Positions 45,787 through 55,066 of a DNA stretch of 64,000 nt are shown here, piece by piece. Below the pieces are notes generated by a model. That model saw only the letters and a list, made by a program, of their open reading frames with translations. It ran no database searches and was not told the origin of the DNA. Position 1 is the first letter of the stretch. Each line of letters opens with the position of its first letter. The position numbers and the translations under genes are program-made. The DNA lies in contig NZ_WFLN01000007.1 of assembly GCF_009208585.1 (NCBI RefSeq), positions 310,001-374,000 on the forward strand, in the 5' to 3' direction. This DNA is from Fluviispira multicolorata. GTDB lineage: Bacteria > Bdellovibrionota_B > Oligoflexia > Silvanigrellales > Silvanigrellaceae.

Positions 45787-45847
45787 AATGTAAATACAAT
45801 TATGCTTTTTTTATAATTGCATTCTTTCTTTGCTCGGAGGTTATGCC

Positions 45848-46342
45848 TTGCGACAGAAAAAACTTATTTTAAGTGTACTATTCATTTTCGTATTTGTTAC
45901 ATTTTTTATTTTTGCAAAAATAAATGCAGAATCCGCACATGAAGTTAAAAAAGTGAATGGTGAAGAAGTTTATGTGCCAAAAGATGAAGATAAAACTTTA
46001 AAGAAAATGACTCTTCCTGCAGGAAAAAAGTCAGAAATGCATTCCGAAAAAAAGACTGCTGAGGAAGACAAAAAAGATCCACATGGAACGATGGTCAATA
46101 CCCAATCTATGTCGAGTCTTGAGAAAGCTAAAGAAGAAGCAGGACACATGGAAAAAGATAAGCATGAAGAAATGCATGGTGCTGCAGCTGAAAAAAAAGA
46201 AATGAACGGAAAAGATATGTCTAAAAGTAACAAACTAACGCAATTTGATGAAGAACCATTCGATATTTATAGACCTAAAGGTTATATTTGGTTTGCAGCA
46301 GTTTTTGTGGTACTCCTCTTTGTGATATTTGTTTTTACTTAA
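45848..46342 (+). CDS. Membrane protein with two end helices and a Met/His/Lys/Glu-rich middle
   Basis: Not recognised. One hydrophobic segment at each end (LILSVLFIFVFVTFFIFA; YIWFAAVFVVLLFVIFVF) brackets about 110 polar residues rich in Lys, Glu, Met and His (for example EEAGHMEKDKHEEMHG). The middle is probably disordered and in the periplasm, and could bind metal such as copper. The start is taken as TTG at 45848 with CGGAGG seven bases upstream; a TTG at 45830 is the alternative. A hairpin-like run between 45786 and 45830 may separate it from the previous gene. Function unknown. Confidence 0.55.
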   Translation: MRQKKLILSVLFIFVFVTFFIFAKINAESAHEVKKVNGEEVYVPKDEDKTLKKMTLPAGKKSEMHSEKKTAEEDKKDPHGTMVNTQSMSSLEKAKEEAGHMEKDKHEEMHGAAAEKKEMNGKDMSKSNKLTQFDEEPFDIYRPKGYIWFAAVFVVLLFVIFVFT

Positions 46343-46363
46343 ATTTTTTAGAGAGATATCATA

Positions 46364-46711
46364 ATGAGCCAAAAGACAATTTTTGAAAAAATTTTGCAAG
46401 GTGAAATTCCTTGCAAACCAGTTTATGAAGATGAATATACATATGCATTTAATGATATTAATCCTCAAGCTCCTATTCATGTTTTAGTTATACCTAAAAC
46501 AAAAATAGTAAATGTTGCTTTATCAAATGAAAACGATATCGAGCAGATGGGGCGCGTGTTATATGCGGCAAAAAAAGTTGCTGAACTCACCGGAATTGCC
46601 CAATCTGGATATCGCCTTGTTATGAATAATGGTGAAAACGGTGGGCAAACTGTTTATTATATGCATTGCCATGTCTTGGGAGGAAGATCACTTGCATGGC
46701 CTCCAGGTTAA
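46364..46711 (+). CDS. HIT-family nucleotide hydrolase (HINT-like)
   Basis: A 115-aa HIT protein. The N-terminal TIFEKILQGEIPCKPVYED and LVIPKTK fit HINT phosphoramidases. The His triad H-x-H-x-H reads Y99-M-H101-C-H103 in QTVYYMHCHVLGGR: the first His is Tyr, while the two later ones, including the catalytic one, remain. It likely cleaves AMP-linked phosphoramidates. The change at the first position is uncommon and may alter activity. GAGAG lies ten or so bases before the ATG. Confidence 0.85.
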   Translation: MSQKTIFEKILQGEIPCKPVYEDEYTYAFNDINPQAPIHVLVIPKTKIVNVALSNENDIEQMGRVLYAAKKVAELTGIAQSGYRLVMNNGENGGQTVYYMHCHVLGGRSLAWPPG

Positions 46712-46717
46712 ATTCTT

Positions 46718-48010
46718 TTAATTTTTTAGCATTTGATTAAATGAATTTGCAAATGCATCAATTGAATGTGCTCCTGTATATTCTTCGCCGTTAATGAAAA
46801 TCATTGGCGTACCTTGAATATTTAATTGATTTGCAATATGCGCATCATCTTTAATTTTTTGTAATTCAACGTTACCTTGAACGCATTGAGTGAATTGATC
46901 TGAATTGATTCCAAGTAATGCAGCTTCTTTTGTCAGTCCATTGATAGAAAAATTTTCAGCTCTTTGTGCATCTGACCAAAATTGTCCTGAAAATGCCCAA
47001 GATTTAAATTCCCAAAATTTACCCTGTTGTCCCGCACAACGAGTTGCTTCGGTTAAAGTACAAGTGTATTCAAATACTCCTGCCGATGGGATATAAGGAT
47101 TGCATTTATTACTGATTGGAAAAAAACGATAAATATATAAGACTTTATTAATTCCCACAATGTCTTGTGCTTTCATAATAGCCTCAGTTGCTATGCGGCA
47201 ATGAGGGCAGCCATAATCAGAAAACATTTGGACAATAACCTTAGCAGAATCACTCCCTCTTCTATAATCTTCACCATTGCCAACAAAATTAGTTTTATTA
47301 AATGTTAAAAGTGATCTTTTAAGATCATTTAAAGTAGCTGTTTGAGTGTCAGTTTGGGATGAACTATTTGCTGTACTTTGAGTTTCTGCTTTTACCTTTG
47401 AGGCTTCTTGAGGTTTAAAATAGTCAACAAGTAAAGGAGCTAATAAACCTGATGCAAGTGGAGGAATCCCTAAACATAAACAAACAGCCATCAATCTTGT
47501 CAATGCATCGTGTTGTGATTTTTTTGTTTCATTTTTTAATTTAATATACTGTAAAAGTTTAGTTACGAAATAAACAACAATGAGAGCATGGATAACACTA
47601 CAGGTTGGACAAGTAATTTGTAAAACAGTGTATGAAATATAAGCTAAGATAATTACGACAGTAATACCAATAGAAGCAAGAAATAATTCAACTGTAGCAA
47701 GCCATTTTTTATTAATATTTGCTATGCGAGGCATAATAGATGCTGATAAAAGAATTGCAAAATATGTCATTCCGTAAGCTCCTAACGGAATCGAAGCAAA
47801 TTCGCCATAAGAGCTACCAATAACAACGGAACAGCTTACTTTTGCATTAAAGTCACACATAGCAGCGCCTGAAGAGTTCATTAAAAGTTGTATATGAACT
47901 ATGAGTGCATAAAGAGAAACTCCAAATCCAATAATTGATATTATTATTGAAATGGGATTTAGTTTTTTTATAAAATGAGAATCAGTTTCTTTTTTTATAA
48001 CATTTTCCAT
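46718..48010 (-). CDS. VKOR-DsbA fusion: disulfide-forming membrane protein
   Basis: The N-terminal ~170 residues are a vitamin K epoxide reductase domain with about five membrane helices, a Cys pair region (CDFNAKVSCSVV) and the active C-P-T-C near residue 132 facing quinone. The C-terminal ~200 residues are a DsbA-like thioredoxin domain with C-P-H-C near residue 267 and a cis-Pro loop (IQGTPMIFING). Together they make and recycle disulfides in the periplasm with quinone as acceptor, doing the jobs of DsbB and DsbA. A Gln/Thr/Ser linker joins the domains. Start ATG at 48010 follows AGGA; an ATG at 48028 is possible. It is the third gene of the lipoprotein-deoC operon. Confidence 0.9.
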   Translation of the reverse strand: MENVIKKETDSHFIKKLNPISIIISIIGFGVSLYALIVHIQLLMNSSGAAMCDFNAKVSCSVVIGSSYGEFASIPLGAYGMTYFAILLSASIMPRIANINKKWLATVELFLASIGITVVIILAYISYTVLQITCPTCSVIHALIVVYFVTKLLQYIKLKNETKKSQHDALTRLMAVCLCLGIPPLASGLLAPLLVDYFKPQEASKVKAETQSTANSSSQTDTQTATLNDLKRSLLTFNKTNFVGNGEDYRRGSDSAKVIVQMFSDYGCPHCRIATEAIMKAQDIVGINKVLYIYRFFPISNKCNPYIPSAGVFEYTCTLTEATRCAGQQGKFWEFKSWAFSGQFWSDAQRAENFSINGLTKEAALLGINSDQFTQCVQGNVELQKIKDDAHIANQLNIQGTPMIFINGEEYTGAHSIDAFANSFNQMLKN

Positions 48011-48030
48011 TACAAATTCCTGTTGCATAA

Positions 48031-48819
48031 TTAATAATTATTTGAATTAAGTTTATCTTGTAGAATCTCTACTGCGCCGCTTGTGCCTAGACGTGTTGCT
48101 CCCGCTTTTACAAGATTTTTTGCATTTTTAAGGGTGCGAATACCACCACTTGCTTTAATTCCAAGTAGAATTCCTGTTTCTTTTTGGTGATTTTCAATTG
48201 CGCTTTTAATTATTGATATGTCTTCTATTGTCGCACCTCTTTTTGAAAAACCTGTTGAAGTTTTGATAATATGAATACCGCACTTTGCAGCTAAATATGA
48301 ACATTTATAAATTTCTTCATTATTTAGTAGAGCTGTTTCAAGGATTACTTTTACAACTTTTGATTTAGCAATTTTTACAATTTCAAGAAATTCTTTTTCT
48401 AAATCAATAAAATTATTATTTTTTACAAAAGTAACATTCTGAACAAAATCAATTTCATCAACATGATTTGCTACAGCATGTTCAACTTCATTGATTTTGC
48501 TTTCTGTTGTTGAATAACCTAGAGGAAAAGAAATCACCGTGCAGATTTTTGTTTTGTTTTGAGTATTACTAAATATTTTTTCATGTGAATTATGAATAAA
48601 TTTATAAACAAATGGGACATAATTAGGTGGAATACAAATGGCCCTTAAATTAAAATCAAGAGCTTCTTTACATAGACTTTCCACTTGAAATTGCGCAAGG
48701 TCTTGCTTGAGCAGTGTAGAATCGATCATATCTGAAAGTAAATGACCTTCTTTTTGAGTAAGATAATTTTCTCTAGATATATAGTCTTTTTCAACTTCAA
48801 TATGACTGTATTTTATCAT
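48031..48819 (-). CDS. deoC: Deoxyribose-phosphate aldolase
   Basis: Cleaves 2-deoxyribose 5-phosphate to acetaldehyde and glyceraldehyde 3-phosphate. The Schiff-base Lys is in HIIKTSTGF (near residue 187), with IKASGGIRT and MIDSTLL fixing the barrel. The usual D-x-V-I-N appears as DFVQNV, a mild change. The start overlaps the upstream lipoprotein stop as ATGA, with GGAG nine bases before. Cytoplasmic. It is coupled between a lipoprotein and the VKOR-DsbA gene, an unusual neighbourhood, and no other deoxyribonucleoside gene is near. Confidence 0.9.
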   Translation of the reverse strand: MIKYSHIEVEKDYISRENYLTQKEGHLLSDMIDSTLLKQDLAQFQVESLCKEALDFNLRAICIPPNYVPFVYKFIHNSHEKIFSNTQNKTKICTVISFPLGYSTTESKINEVEHAVANHVDEIDFVQNVTFVKNNNFIDLEKEFLEIVKIAKSKVVKVILETALLNNEEIYKCSYLAAKCGIHIIKTSTGFSKRGATIEDISIIKSAIENHQKETGILLGIKASGGIRTLKNAKNLVKAGATRLGTSGAVEILQDKLNSNNY

Positions 48820-50726
48820 TTTTGTTGCTCCAAATGGCAAATCCCATCTCCAATTGTATCAATACAATAATCTCGAGTGATCACAAGAGGTAATGTATTA
48901 TTAGAAGCATTTAAAAAATCTGGCAAGAAATCTTCGCCCCATGCGATCCATCTCACTGTAAATGCACCTTTTTCACTGGTCGTTTCTTCAATGCTTTGAG
49001 AATAAGCTTTTGAAATATCACCTCGATCAAGAATCCAACGACGGTGTATTTTACCATTAATATACATTTCTACAATGTTTGTCGAATTCCATGCAGGAAT
49101 TACAATTCTAATACGAAATCTTTGTTGAATAAAACTTGATAAAATTCCTCCATTTCGAGTTAAGGGTATGGGCTCAAATATCTTAAATAAAGTACCATTT
49201 GATGCCTGTATATTTGACATTGATAAAAAATCTTCTTCAAGATTTTTATTTGTAAATTTTGTAAAAACGGAAAACGGAACAGCACCTAGTGCAAGACTTT
49301 GTTCTCCGACAGCACCAAGTGGTATGCCAAAGTATTCAAAGTCTTGTGATAAATTTCGGATTGATGTGATATAATCAGAAATAATTAAGGAATTTACTCC
49401 CAAATAATAATCATCAAGTGAAGTTTTTTTTATTTTATTTAATTGATTAATAGAGTATTTTCTTCCTAAAATACTTGTGAGATTATTATTTGAATTTTGA
49501 AATAAAAATTGAAATTCTTTCAATTTTTCGGATTTGAGTTCTTCATTAAAATAATCATCTCTTATATTAATAGGGGATGTAACTAAAAAATTATTAGGAA
49601 ATGAAAACGCCCAACTTTGAAAATCTTTTGAATCTAAAATTGAAAAGGGATAAAAAGTAGGATCAAAATAATAATTTTGTGCTTCATTTTCAAAAATATC
49701 ATCTTCAGTTTGTCCTTCATTTGGAAAACATGTGAAATCATATACCTCATCTGGTTTTAATTCAATTGTTTTGAGACAGACCATTTTGTTCTTGCGAAAA
49801 ACGGCAACTTGATACGATGAAGTTTCTAATTTAATTTTAAAAGGCATTTTTCCAATAAGTATTGAGCTTTTCATATACTCGTCCACACCCATTTTTTTTG
49901 ATTGGAAGTTTCCTGCGATAAAAAGATCGTTATTAATTTTAGAGGGAATTAAAAAACCACTTTCATTAAACTTATCTTTTAAATTAGTCCAAACATTTGC
50001 AGAAAGACTTCTTCCAATGCGAAGAAGGTCACCTTCGTAAATTCCATCTACTCTAAGTGGTTCAATTGCAATAAATGAGTTTTCTGAAAATGCCACGGTT
50101 TGCTCTGAAGAGTTAGGAATAGACTCTTTTTCATTGCGCAGTTGACCAAAACCACTGGAAATTCGAAATGTCTTTTGTGAGACAAAGCATTTCGCTTGGC
50201 CATAAACATTGAGTTTTAACATTGCAAAAGGTCGTAAGGTTTCGGAGTTTAGGAGAAAAAAAACCTCTCCGGCGTCTTTGCTTGGATCCACGCTATCAGA
50301 ATTAAAAGTAACAAGTTTGAGGGGGCCTTTGTTAGCGGCACTGCTCGTTTCATTTATTGAATCATTGATAAAGCGGCAGGATCCTTCAAGAGGAGGCAAA
50401 ACAGGATCGTCTCTTTCTTGCCAATATGCCACAAGAAAGTCTGAGGGTTGAATTTGAATGTGAGATTCAGTGGGTAAGATGATAGGGGTCCAGCCAAGGC
50501 CATTGACGACATAGGGGTTTAAATCTTGATAAGAAAATTGAAGTGTTGAGCTTGGGGTGTTGATCATATAAAAGGGAGTGGAAATTGAGTTGAGTATTTT
50601 TTTTGAATTATCTTTAGTGGCTACACAGCTATTTATAAATAATATTAAAATAAAATAGCTCATAAAATGTGGAACGAAATTTCGCAATAAAAGCAAGTGT
50701 TTGTGGAATTTTTTAATTAAAATCAT
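48816..50726 (-). CDS. Large lipoprotein, unknown function
   Basis: Not recognised. A 636-aa protein with a lipoprotein signal (SYFILILFINSCVATK), so it is likely anchored in the outer membrane. Its body looks beta-rich with several aromatic and Asn/Ser segments, and its C-terminus ends CIDTIGDGICHLEQQK. No domain could be named. The chosen ATG gives a long N-terminus; a shorter start at about 50663 begins right at the lipobox. It is the first gene of an operon with deoC and VKOR-DsbA. Confidence 0.75.
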   Translation of the reverse strand: MILIKKFHKHLLLLRNFVPHFMSYFILILFINSCVATKDNSKKILNSISTPFYMINTPSSTLQFSYQDLNPYVVNGLGWTPIILPTESHIQIQPSDFLVAYWQERDDPVLPPLEGSCRFINDSINETSSAANKGPLKLVTFNSDSVDPSKDAGEVFFLLNSETLRPFAMLKLNVYGQAKCFVSQKTFRISSGFGQLRNEKESIPNSSEQTVAFSENSFIAIEPLRVDGIYEGDLLRIGRSLSANVWTNLKDKFNESGFLIPSKINNDLFIAGNFQSKKMGVDEYMKSSILIGKMPFKIKLETSSYQVAVFRKNKMVCLKTIELKPDEVYDFTCFPNEGQTEDDIFENEAQNYYFDPTFYPFSILDSKDFQSWAFSFPNNFLVTSPINIRDDYFNEELKSEKLKEFQFLFQNSNNNLTSILGRKYSINQLNKIKKTSLDDYYLGVNSLIISDYITSIRNLSQDFEYFGIPLGAVGEQSLALGAVPFSVFTKFTNKNLEEDFLSMSNIQASNGTLFKIFEPIPLTRNGGILSSFIQQRFRIRIVIPAWNSTNIVEMYINGKIHRRWILDRGDISKAYSQSIEETTSEKGAFTVRWIAWGEDFLPDFLNASNNTLPLVITRDYCIDTIGDGICHLEQQK

Positions 50727-50851
50727 ATAATTTAATGATCCATATCAAAGAATATTTTCTGTATCTCGTTTAGCTTGCAAGACTTCAAGGTGGAGTATTC
50801 CATCCAAGATCCTCTCTTACAAGATTTTTCTCAAATATTTATGAGGTTACT

Positions 50852-51175
50852 ATGTTAATACGCAATAATTCTAAATTTTTACTTACAAATGAGCAAGAAA
50901 GCGCAGGGGCAAAAGAAACTGTACAGACTCCCGTTTCTGACCTTGCAAATGGTGAGAGAATTGAAAATGGTATGCGTATCAAGACTTTACCTCCTAGCGT
51001 GATTAAAGATATTGAACAAAAAAATATTGCGCGTCGCCTTGCTGGTCTTTCGCCTATTCATGTCAGAGTTCGCCGTTGTTTAACCTGCGGCTCAATGTTT
51101 GAATCGGCTGGAAATCGCACCTGTGGGTGCTCGAGTCGTGCTGCAGGAACAATTGCTGGACGTGAAATCATATAA
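50852..51175 (+). CDS. Small zinc-ribbon-like protein, 107 aa
   Basis: Not recognised by name. A polar N-terminus with an Arg-rich region precedes C-L-T-C-G and, after a short gap, C-G-C, a Cys pattern that suggests a treble-clef or zinc-ribbon fold (CLTCGSMFESAGNRTCGC). It may bind nucleic acid or a partner. GAGG lies five bases before the ATG. It converges with the lipid A-type acyltransferase gene. Confidence 0.65.
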   Translation: MLIRNNSKFLLTNEQESAGAKETVQTPVSDLANGERIENGMRIKTLPPSVIKDIEQKNIARRLAGLSPIHVRVRRCLTCGSMFESAGNRTCGCSSRAAGTIAGREII

Positions 51176-51181
51176 CTTTTG

Positions 51182-52150
51182 TTAATTGCTGCTGGGTTCT
51201 CTTGACCATTTCTTGTAATCCCAGCACCATTGACTTGGATTCTGACGGATTTCGTTTTCAATCCAGTTAACAAAATAAGACATTTCAATAGCCGTGTTCT
51301 TTTCTCTTTCCTTTATCTTTTCAAAATTAAAAATTTCTGCAGGTATTAATTCATCCATATTTATTTCTTGAGATGAACTTTCATTTTTTAAATGAGCGTT
51401 TATGCCAGCACGAAATTTTAAAATTAAAAAGCCAGGTATTATTCTTTTTGCGACCACATAAATGACTGCCATATTTTGATTGAGGCACATTCTTAAGCCT
51501 GATGAAGGAAAAGCAGAATATTTACCAAAAAAATTAATAAATAATCCTCCTTTTTTTGGTTTTTGATCGATGAGCATACAGATGGATGCTTTATTTTTTA
51601 CAATAATATTTTCCATATGTGTGAAGAGCTTGTTATCAGTCCAAATAACGTCTAATCCAGGACTTTTTCTATACCAATATAATATCTTATTTATAAACTT
51701 AAAATGAGAGGGTTGCGCTAAAGCATAGACTTTTGTTTTTTGATTTTCGGAATAAATTTTAATAACGGGTAATGAATACATTTCAACGTTTGCCATATGT
51801 GGCAATATAAAAACACATCCTCTGTCTTGGCTTAACGGATGTGTTTTTAATATTAAGGATAAGGCTTCATTAAGATATTTATCTTGCGTTACAATGCATA
51901 TATTTATACTTAAAATATTAAAAATAAAAGCTTCGATAAAGTAAAATACATAATTTATATATATAAGCGCAATATAATAATTTGCTTTAATTCCATTAAT
52001 ATTTAATCTTTCCGACAGGTTTTGCTTTGCAATACGGGTGGGAAAGATTGGAATAATCGATAAAATGCCGCAAAAAATAAATAATATTATATAAATAGGG
52101 CTTAGTAATAGGTTAGCTAAAATTAGAATTGTAAATTTCAATTTATTCAT
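51182..52150 (-). CDS. LpxL/HtrB-family lipid A acyltransferase-like protein
   Basis: Adds a secondary acyl chain to lipid A or a related lipid at the inner membrane. A first membrane anchor (LTILILANLLLSPIYIILFIF) is followed by the H-x4-E catalytic motif in ILPHMANVE near residue 117, LIDQKPKKGG and the C-terminal NPSQWCWDYKKWSR, close to the P-x-Q-W-x-W of the family. Length 322 aa is typical. It is convergent with the zinc-ribbon gene and divergent from the next small gene. The exact acceptor is not known. Confidence 0.82.
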   Translation of the reverse strand: MNKLKFTILILANLLLSPIYIILFIFCGILSIIPIFPTRIAKQNLSERLNINGIKANYYIALIYINYVFYFIEAFIFNILSINICIVTQDKYLNEALSLILKTHPLSQDRGCVFILPHMANVEMYSLPVIKIYSENQKTKVYALAQPSHFKFINKILYWYRKSPGLDVIWTDNKLFTHMENIIVKNKASICMLIDQKPKKGGLFINFFGKYSAFPSSGLRMCLNQNMAVIYVVAKRIIPGFLILKFRAGINAHLKNESSSQEINMDELIPAEIFNFEKIKEREKNTAIEMSYFVNWIENEIRQNPSQWCWDYKKWSREPSSN

Positions 52151-52217
52151 TTCTTAAAGCCTTAGGCAAAAAATACCGATTCATTGAGGGCAAAAATACC
52201 CATTGCGGGAGCAGTCA

Positions 52218-52559
52218 ATGATTCCTCCGATCTTTGATCGCACACCTTATAATGTTGAATACTATAAAGATGGCGAGAAACAAACTATTCGTAGGGTTCC
52301 TCCTGCAAAACTTCATGATATGGTGGCAGGGGATGAAGTGACTATAAATCGGAAAAAGGGGGATGATTGGGATGCGGGAGATAATGTTGAAATCAAAGCT
52401 ATTAATCCAAAGCAACCTAATACTTTAACTCTCCAAAAAGAAAATGAGGATTATACTTTTTTAACATATGATGATGTTGATTTAAAAACAAAATCTATGC
52501 AGCATTTAATCAATGAAGGCAAAGATCCCTATGGAAGTCAATATTTGCTTTGGCCTTAA
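52218..52559 (+). CDS. Hypothetical protein, 113 aa
   Basis: Not recognised. A charged, likely beta-rich soluble protein with IRRVPPAKLHDMVAGDEVTI, which resembles a small SH3/KOW-like or translation-type domain, though no family can be confirmed. Start ATG at 52218 has GGGAG six bases upstream; a TTG at 52203 is less likely. Its stop overlaps that of the convergent desaturase. Confidence 0.55.
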   Translation: MIPPIFDRTPYNVEYYKDGEKQTIRRVPPAKLHDMVAGDEVTINRKKGDDWDAGDNVEIKAINPKQPNTLTLQKENEDYTFLTYDDVDLKTKSMQHLINEGKDPYGSQYLLWP

Positions 52560-53425
52560 CAAATATGATGTCTTCTCCGCTGATATTCGTTATCATTTTT
52601 CATAATTTCGGCATGCTTTTTTGCCAATTGAGTGGTTGGAACAGATGGGTGTAAATGATGAACTAGGTGATAGCAGTCGGATCTTGGAAAAAAAATCCAA
52701 TTTAAGAACGAAATTGAAAAGATATGATTTCGTGATTTAAATTCTACTTTCTCTTTGAAATATATAGCACCATGATCAAGATAATCAGATAAAAGTTTTA
52801 ACATTTGATAACTAGAAAGAAAGGGTATGATAAGAAAGAAGATTAAATTTATGAATCCAATTATAAAGCCTAAAAATAATAAGAAAAAAGAATAATAGAA
52901 GATTTTATAGAGTTTTGAATAATTAATATCTTTAAAAATATTATTTACTTTTGATAATAAAAACCAGCTTTTTGGTGAAAATATAATAGAAAAAATATTT
53001 ATCAATTTAAGATTGTCTTTTTTAAAAAGACCTATCTTTTGTCTTTCCTTAAAATCTTCATCTCTTAGAGGATCGCCTAAAAATCGATGGTGCGAAAAGT
53101 GATCTTTTTTATAGGAATTAAAGTCTGAAAAATCAAGAAAACATAAGAATTTCCCTATTTTTATGTTATCTTTTCTTTTGGGAACAAATGTGTTATGTGA
53201 GCATTCATGAATAATGTTTCCAAGGGCACGCATGCGTGTGCCTATGAAAAATATGCTAAAAATTGCAATTATTATTTTAAAGATCCAGTGCCCATTATAA
53301 TTATTAAAAATGTAAATTGGGAAGAGAATTAAAAATAATTGCCATGTAATTACAAATAATCCAATATATAGATTTACGCATGCTGAGTGTGAATGTGAAT
53401 GAGTGAAATTTTCTTTTGTAATCAT
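52556..53425 (-). CDS. Fatty acid desaturase family membrane protein
   Basis: Di-iron desaturases place double bonds in acyl chains. All three His boxes are visible: HECSHNT, HFSHHRFLGD and YHLVHHLHP (with later His). About four membrane helices are present. Length 289 aa fits. It likely helps membrane fluidity. Located near the lipid A-type acyltransferase, but in a separate unit. Substrate chain and position unknown. Confidence 0.85.
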   Translation of the reverse strand: MITKENFTHSHSHSACVNLYIGLFVITWQLFLILFPIYIFNNYNGHWIFKIIIAIFSIFFIGTRMRALGNIIHECSHNTFVPKRKDNIKIGKFLCFLDFSDFNSYKKDHFSHHRFLGDPLRDEDFKERQKIGLFKKDNLKLINIFSIIFSPKSWFLLSKVNNIFKDINYSKLYKIFYYSFFLLFLGFIIGFINLIFFLIIPFLSSYQMLKLLSDYLDHGAIYFKEKVEFKSRNHIFSISFLNWIFFPRSDCYHLVHHLHPSVPTTQLAKKHAEIMKNDNEYQRRRHHIC

Positions 53426-53661
53426 AAAAAAACCAATAATAATAGACCTAAAATAATTGTAATAGCGATTCTTTTATAAAGAAAAGATAGCTACCCAAAA
53501 AACAATTTATACCTAATAAAAAAAAATCAAAATGTCAGCATTTTCTATTTTGTTTTCTAAATTAAGCATAAGTGTTAGGAATTATTATTACAAGATAAAT
53601 TCTTTGACCCTGTCTTCTGATTTCTTAATGAATACATGACCAAAGAATCATATTAATTTAA

Positions 53662-55038
53662 TTATCTCTTAAGATTAATAATTTCTTCTAACATCGTATC
53701 TGTCGTCGTAATAGCTTTTGAGTTCGCCTGAAAACCACGTTGAGTTAAAATCATATCCACGAATTGTTGAGCAAGATCTACGTTTGATTCCTCTAAGCTC
53801 GCTGAATAAATACTTCCTCGAGATGATGTTTGCGGTAGACCTATACGCGCTTCTCCGGCTTTAGGTGTAGTTATCCAATTGTTACGTCCGACTTTTTGTA
53901 AACCATGATTGTTTGGAAAAGTAGCAAGCGCCATGGCTCCAAGGCGTCTTTCCAAACCATTTGTGTAAGTTCCACGTATCATGCCATCCAAATCAATTTT
54001 AATGGTTTTCAAATAACCCGCTTCATAGCCATCTTGAGAGTGGAAGGAAATACCTGATCTTGCAGCAATACTTGTAGACCCTTGTGCTCCAAGGACATAA
54101 TCTTCTTCAATAGTTGGGCCAAAGTTAAATTGAAGTTTTTGAGGGCGTGCTCCATTGACGAATTGCACGTCAAATGCGTCTGTTTTACTCACTATATCAA
54201 TGCCAACGGGAATTCCTGCTTTTGTTAAAAAGGGTAAAATAGGTTTGCCATCTTCGTCGAATTCGACACGTCCATTTGCAATAACTGCCGGTAAAACTTT
54301 TCCTCTATCATTGCGCTGTGGATCTGTTGAGACTTCCTGGCCATCCACAGTGGCATACCAATCCCAAGCATTTTTATCTTGATCTGGAGATTTAACGTAA
54401 TAAATAACTGCTTGGCGCCCATAGCCAAAGTTGTCAAAAATTGTCACTGCACTGGCAAAATTTGAGGTGTCCAGTGGGCGTGAAAGATCAAATTCATCGA
54501 GAGGTGTTCTATCTCTCACATCTAGATTTGCCACTACATTTACTATTGAAGTTGCTCTAGGAGGGAGCACGTTGCTAATAATTTGCAGGTCTGACATTTT
54601 TACACTTAACCGATTGTTGCTATCAGGGTCAGGCATGAATCCCTGTACTCGACTGCCCGTTGGATCTGTTAATTTACCATCTCGGTCAAAGCGAAAGCTC
54701 CCTTGGCGCGTGAAAAACATTCCATTTGATTCTTTCACTTCAGCCATTTCATTTTTTATAATGAAGAAACCCTCACCTTGGACACTTAAGTCAGTAATTT
54801 GACCCGTATTTGTCAGAGCGCCTTGATTAAAGAGCGTTGTAATATTTCTGAGTCGAGAACCACGGCCTAATTGCGAACGCTCATTTAAAGTAACGGCAAA
54901 CATATCTTCAAATTCAGCTCTGTCTGTTTTAAATGATTTTGTGTTAGCGTTGGCGATGTTGTTGGCAACAACTGACATTCCGTCTGCGTTGGAGCCTAAT
55001 CCCGAAACTGCACTAAATAAGGCATAATTTATTGGCAT
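53662..55038 (-). CDS. flgE: Flagellar hook protein FlgE
   Basis: Builds the curved hook joining motor and filament. The N-terminal rod/hook motif (NYALFSAVSGLGSNADGMSV and VANNIANANTKSFK) and the C-terminal DMILTQRGFQANSKAITT are diagnostic for the axial-protein family, and length (458 aa) with a large middle domain fits FlgE. It is the last gene of the fliK-flgD-flgE operon. Its ATG follows GAGGAC nine bases upstream. Confidence 0.95.
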   Translation of the reverse strand: MPINYALFSAVSGLGSNADGMSVVANNIANANTKSFKTDRAEFEDMFAVTLNERSQLGRGSRLRNITTLFNQGALTNTGQITDLSVQGEGFFIIKNEMAEVKESNGMFFTRQGSFRFDRDGKLTDPTGSRVQGFMPDPDSNNRLSVKMSDLQIISNVLPPRATSIVNVVANLDVRDRTPLDEFDLSRPLDTSNFASAVTIFDNFGYGRQAVIYYVKSPDQDKNAWDWYATVDGQEVSTDPQRNDRGKVLPAVIANGRVEFDEDGKPILPFLTKAGIPVGIDIVSKTDAFDVQFVNGARPQKLQFNFGPTIEEDYVLGAQGSTSIAARSGISFHSQDGYEAGYLKTIKIDLDGMIRGTYTNGLERRLGAMALATFPNNHGLQKVGRNNWITTPKAGEARIGLPQTSSRGSIYSASLEESNVDLAQQFVDMILTQRGFQANSKAITTTDTMLEEIINLKR

Positions 55039-55066
55039 GACACATGTCCTCTTTCAATAAATGAAT

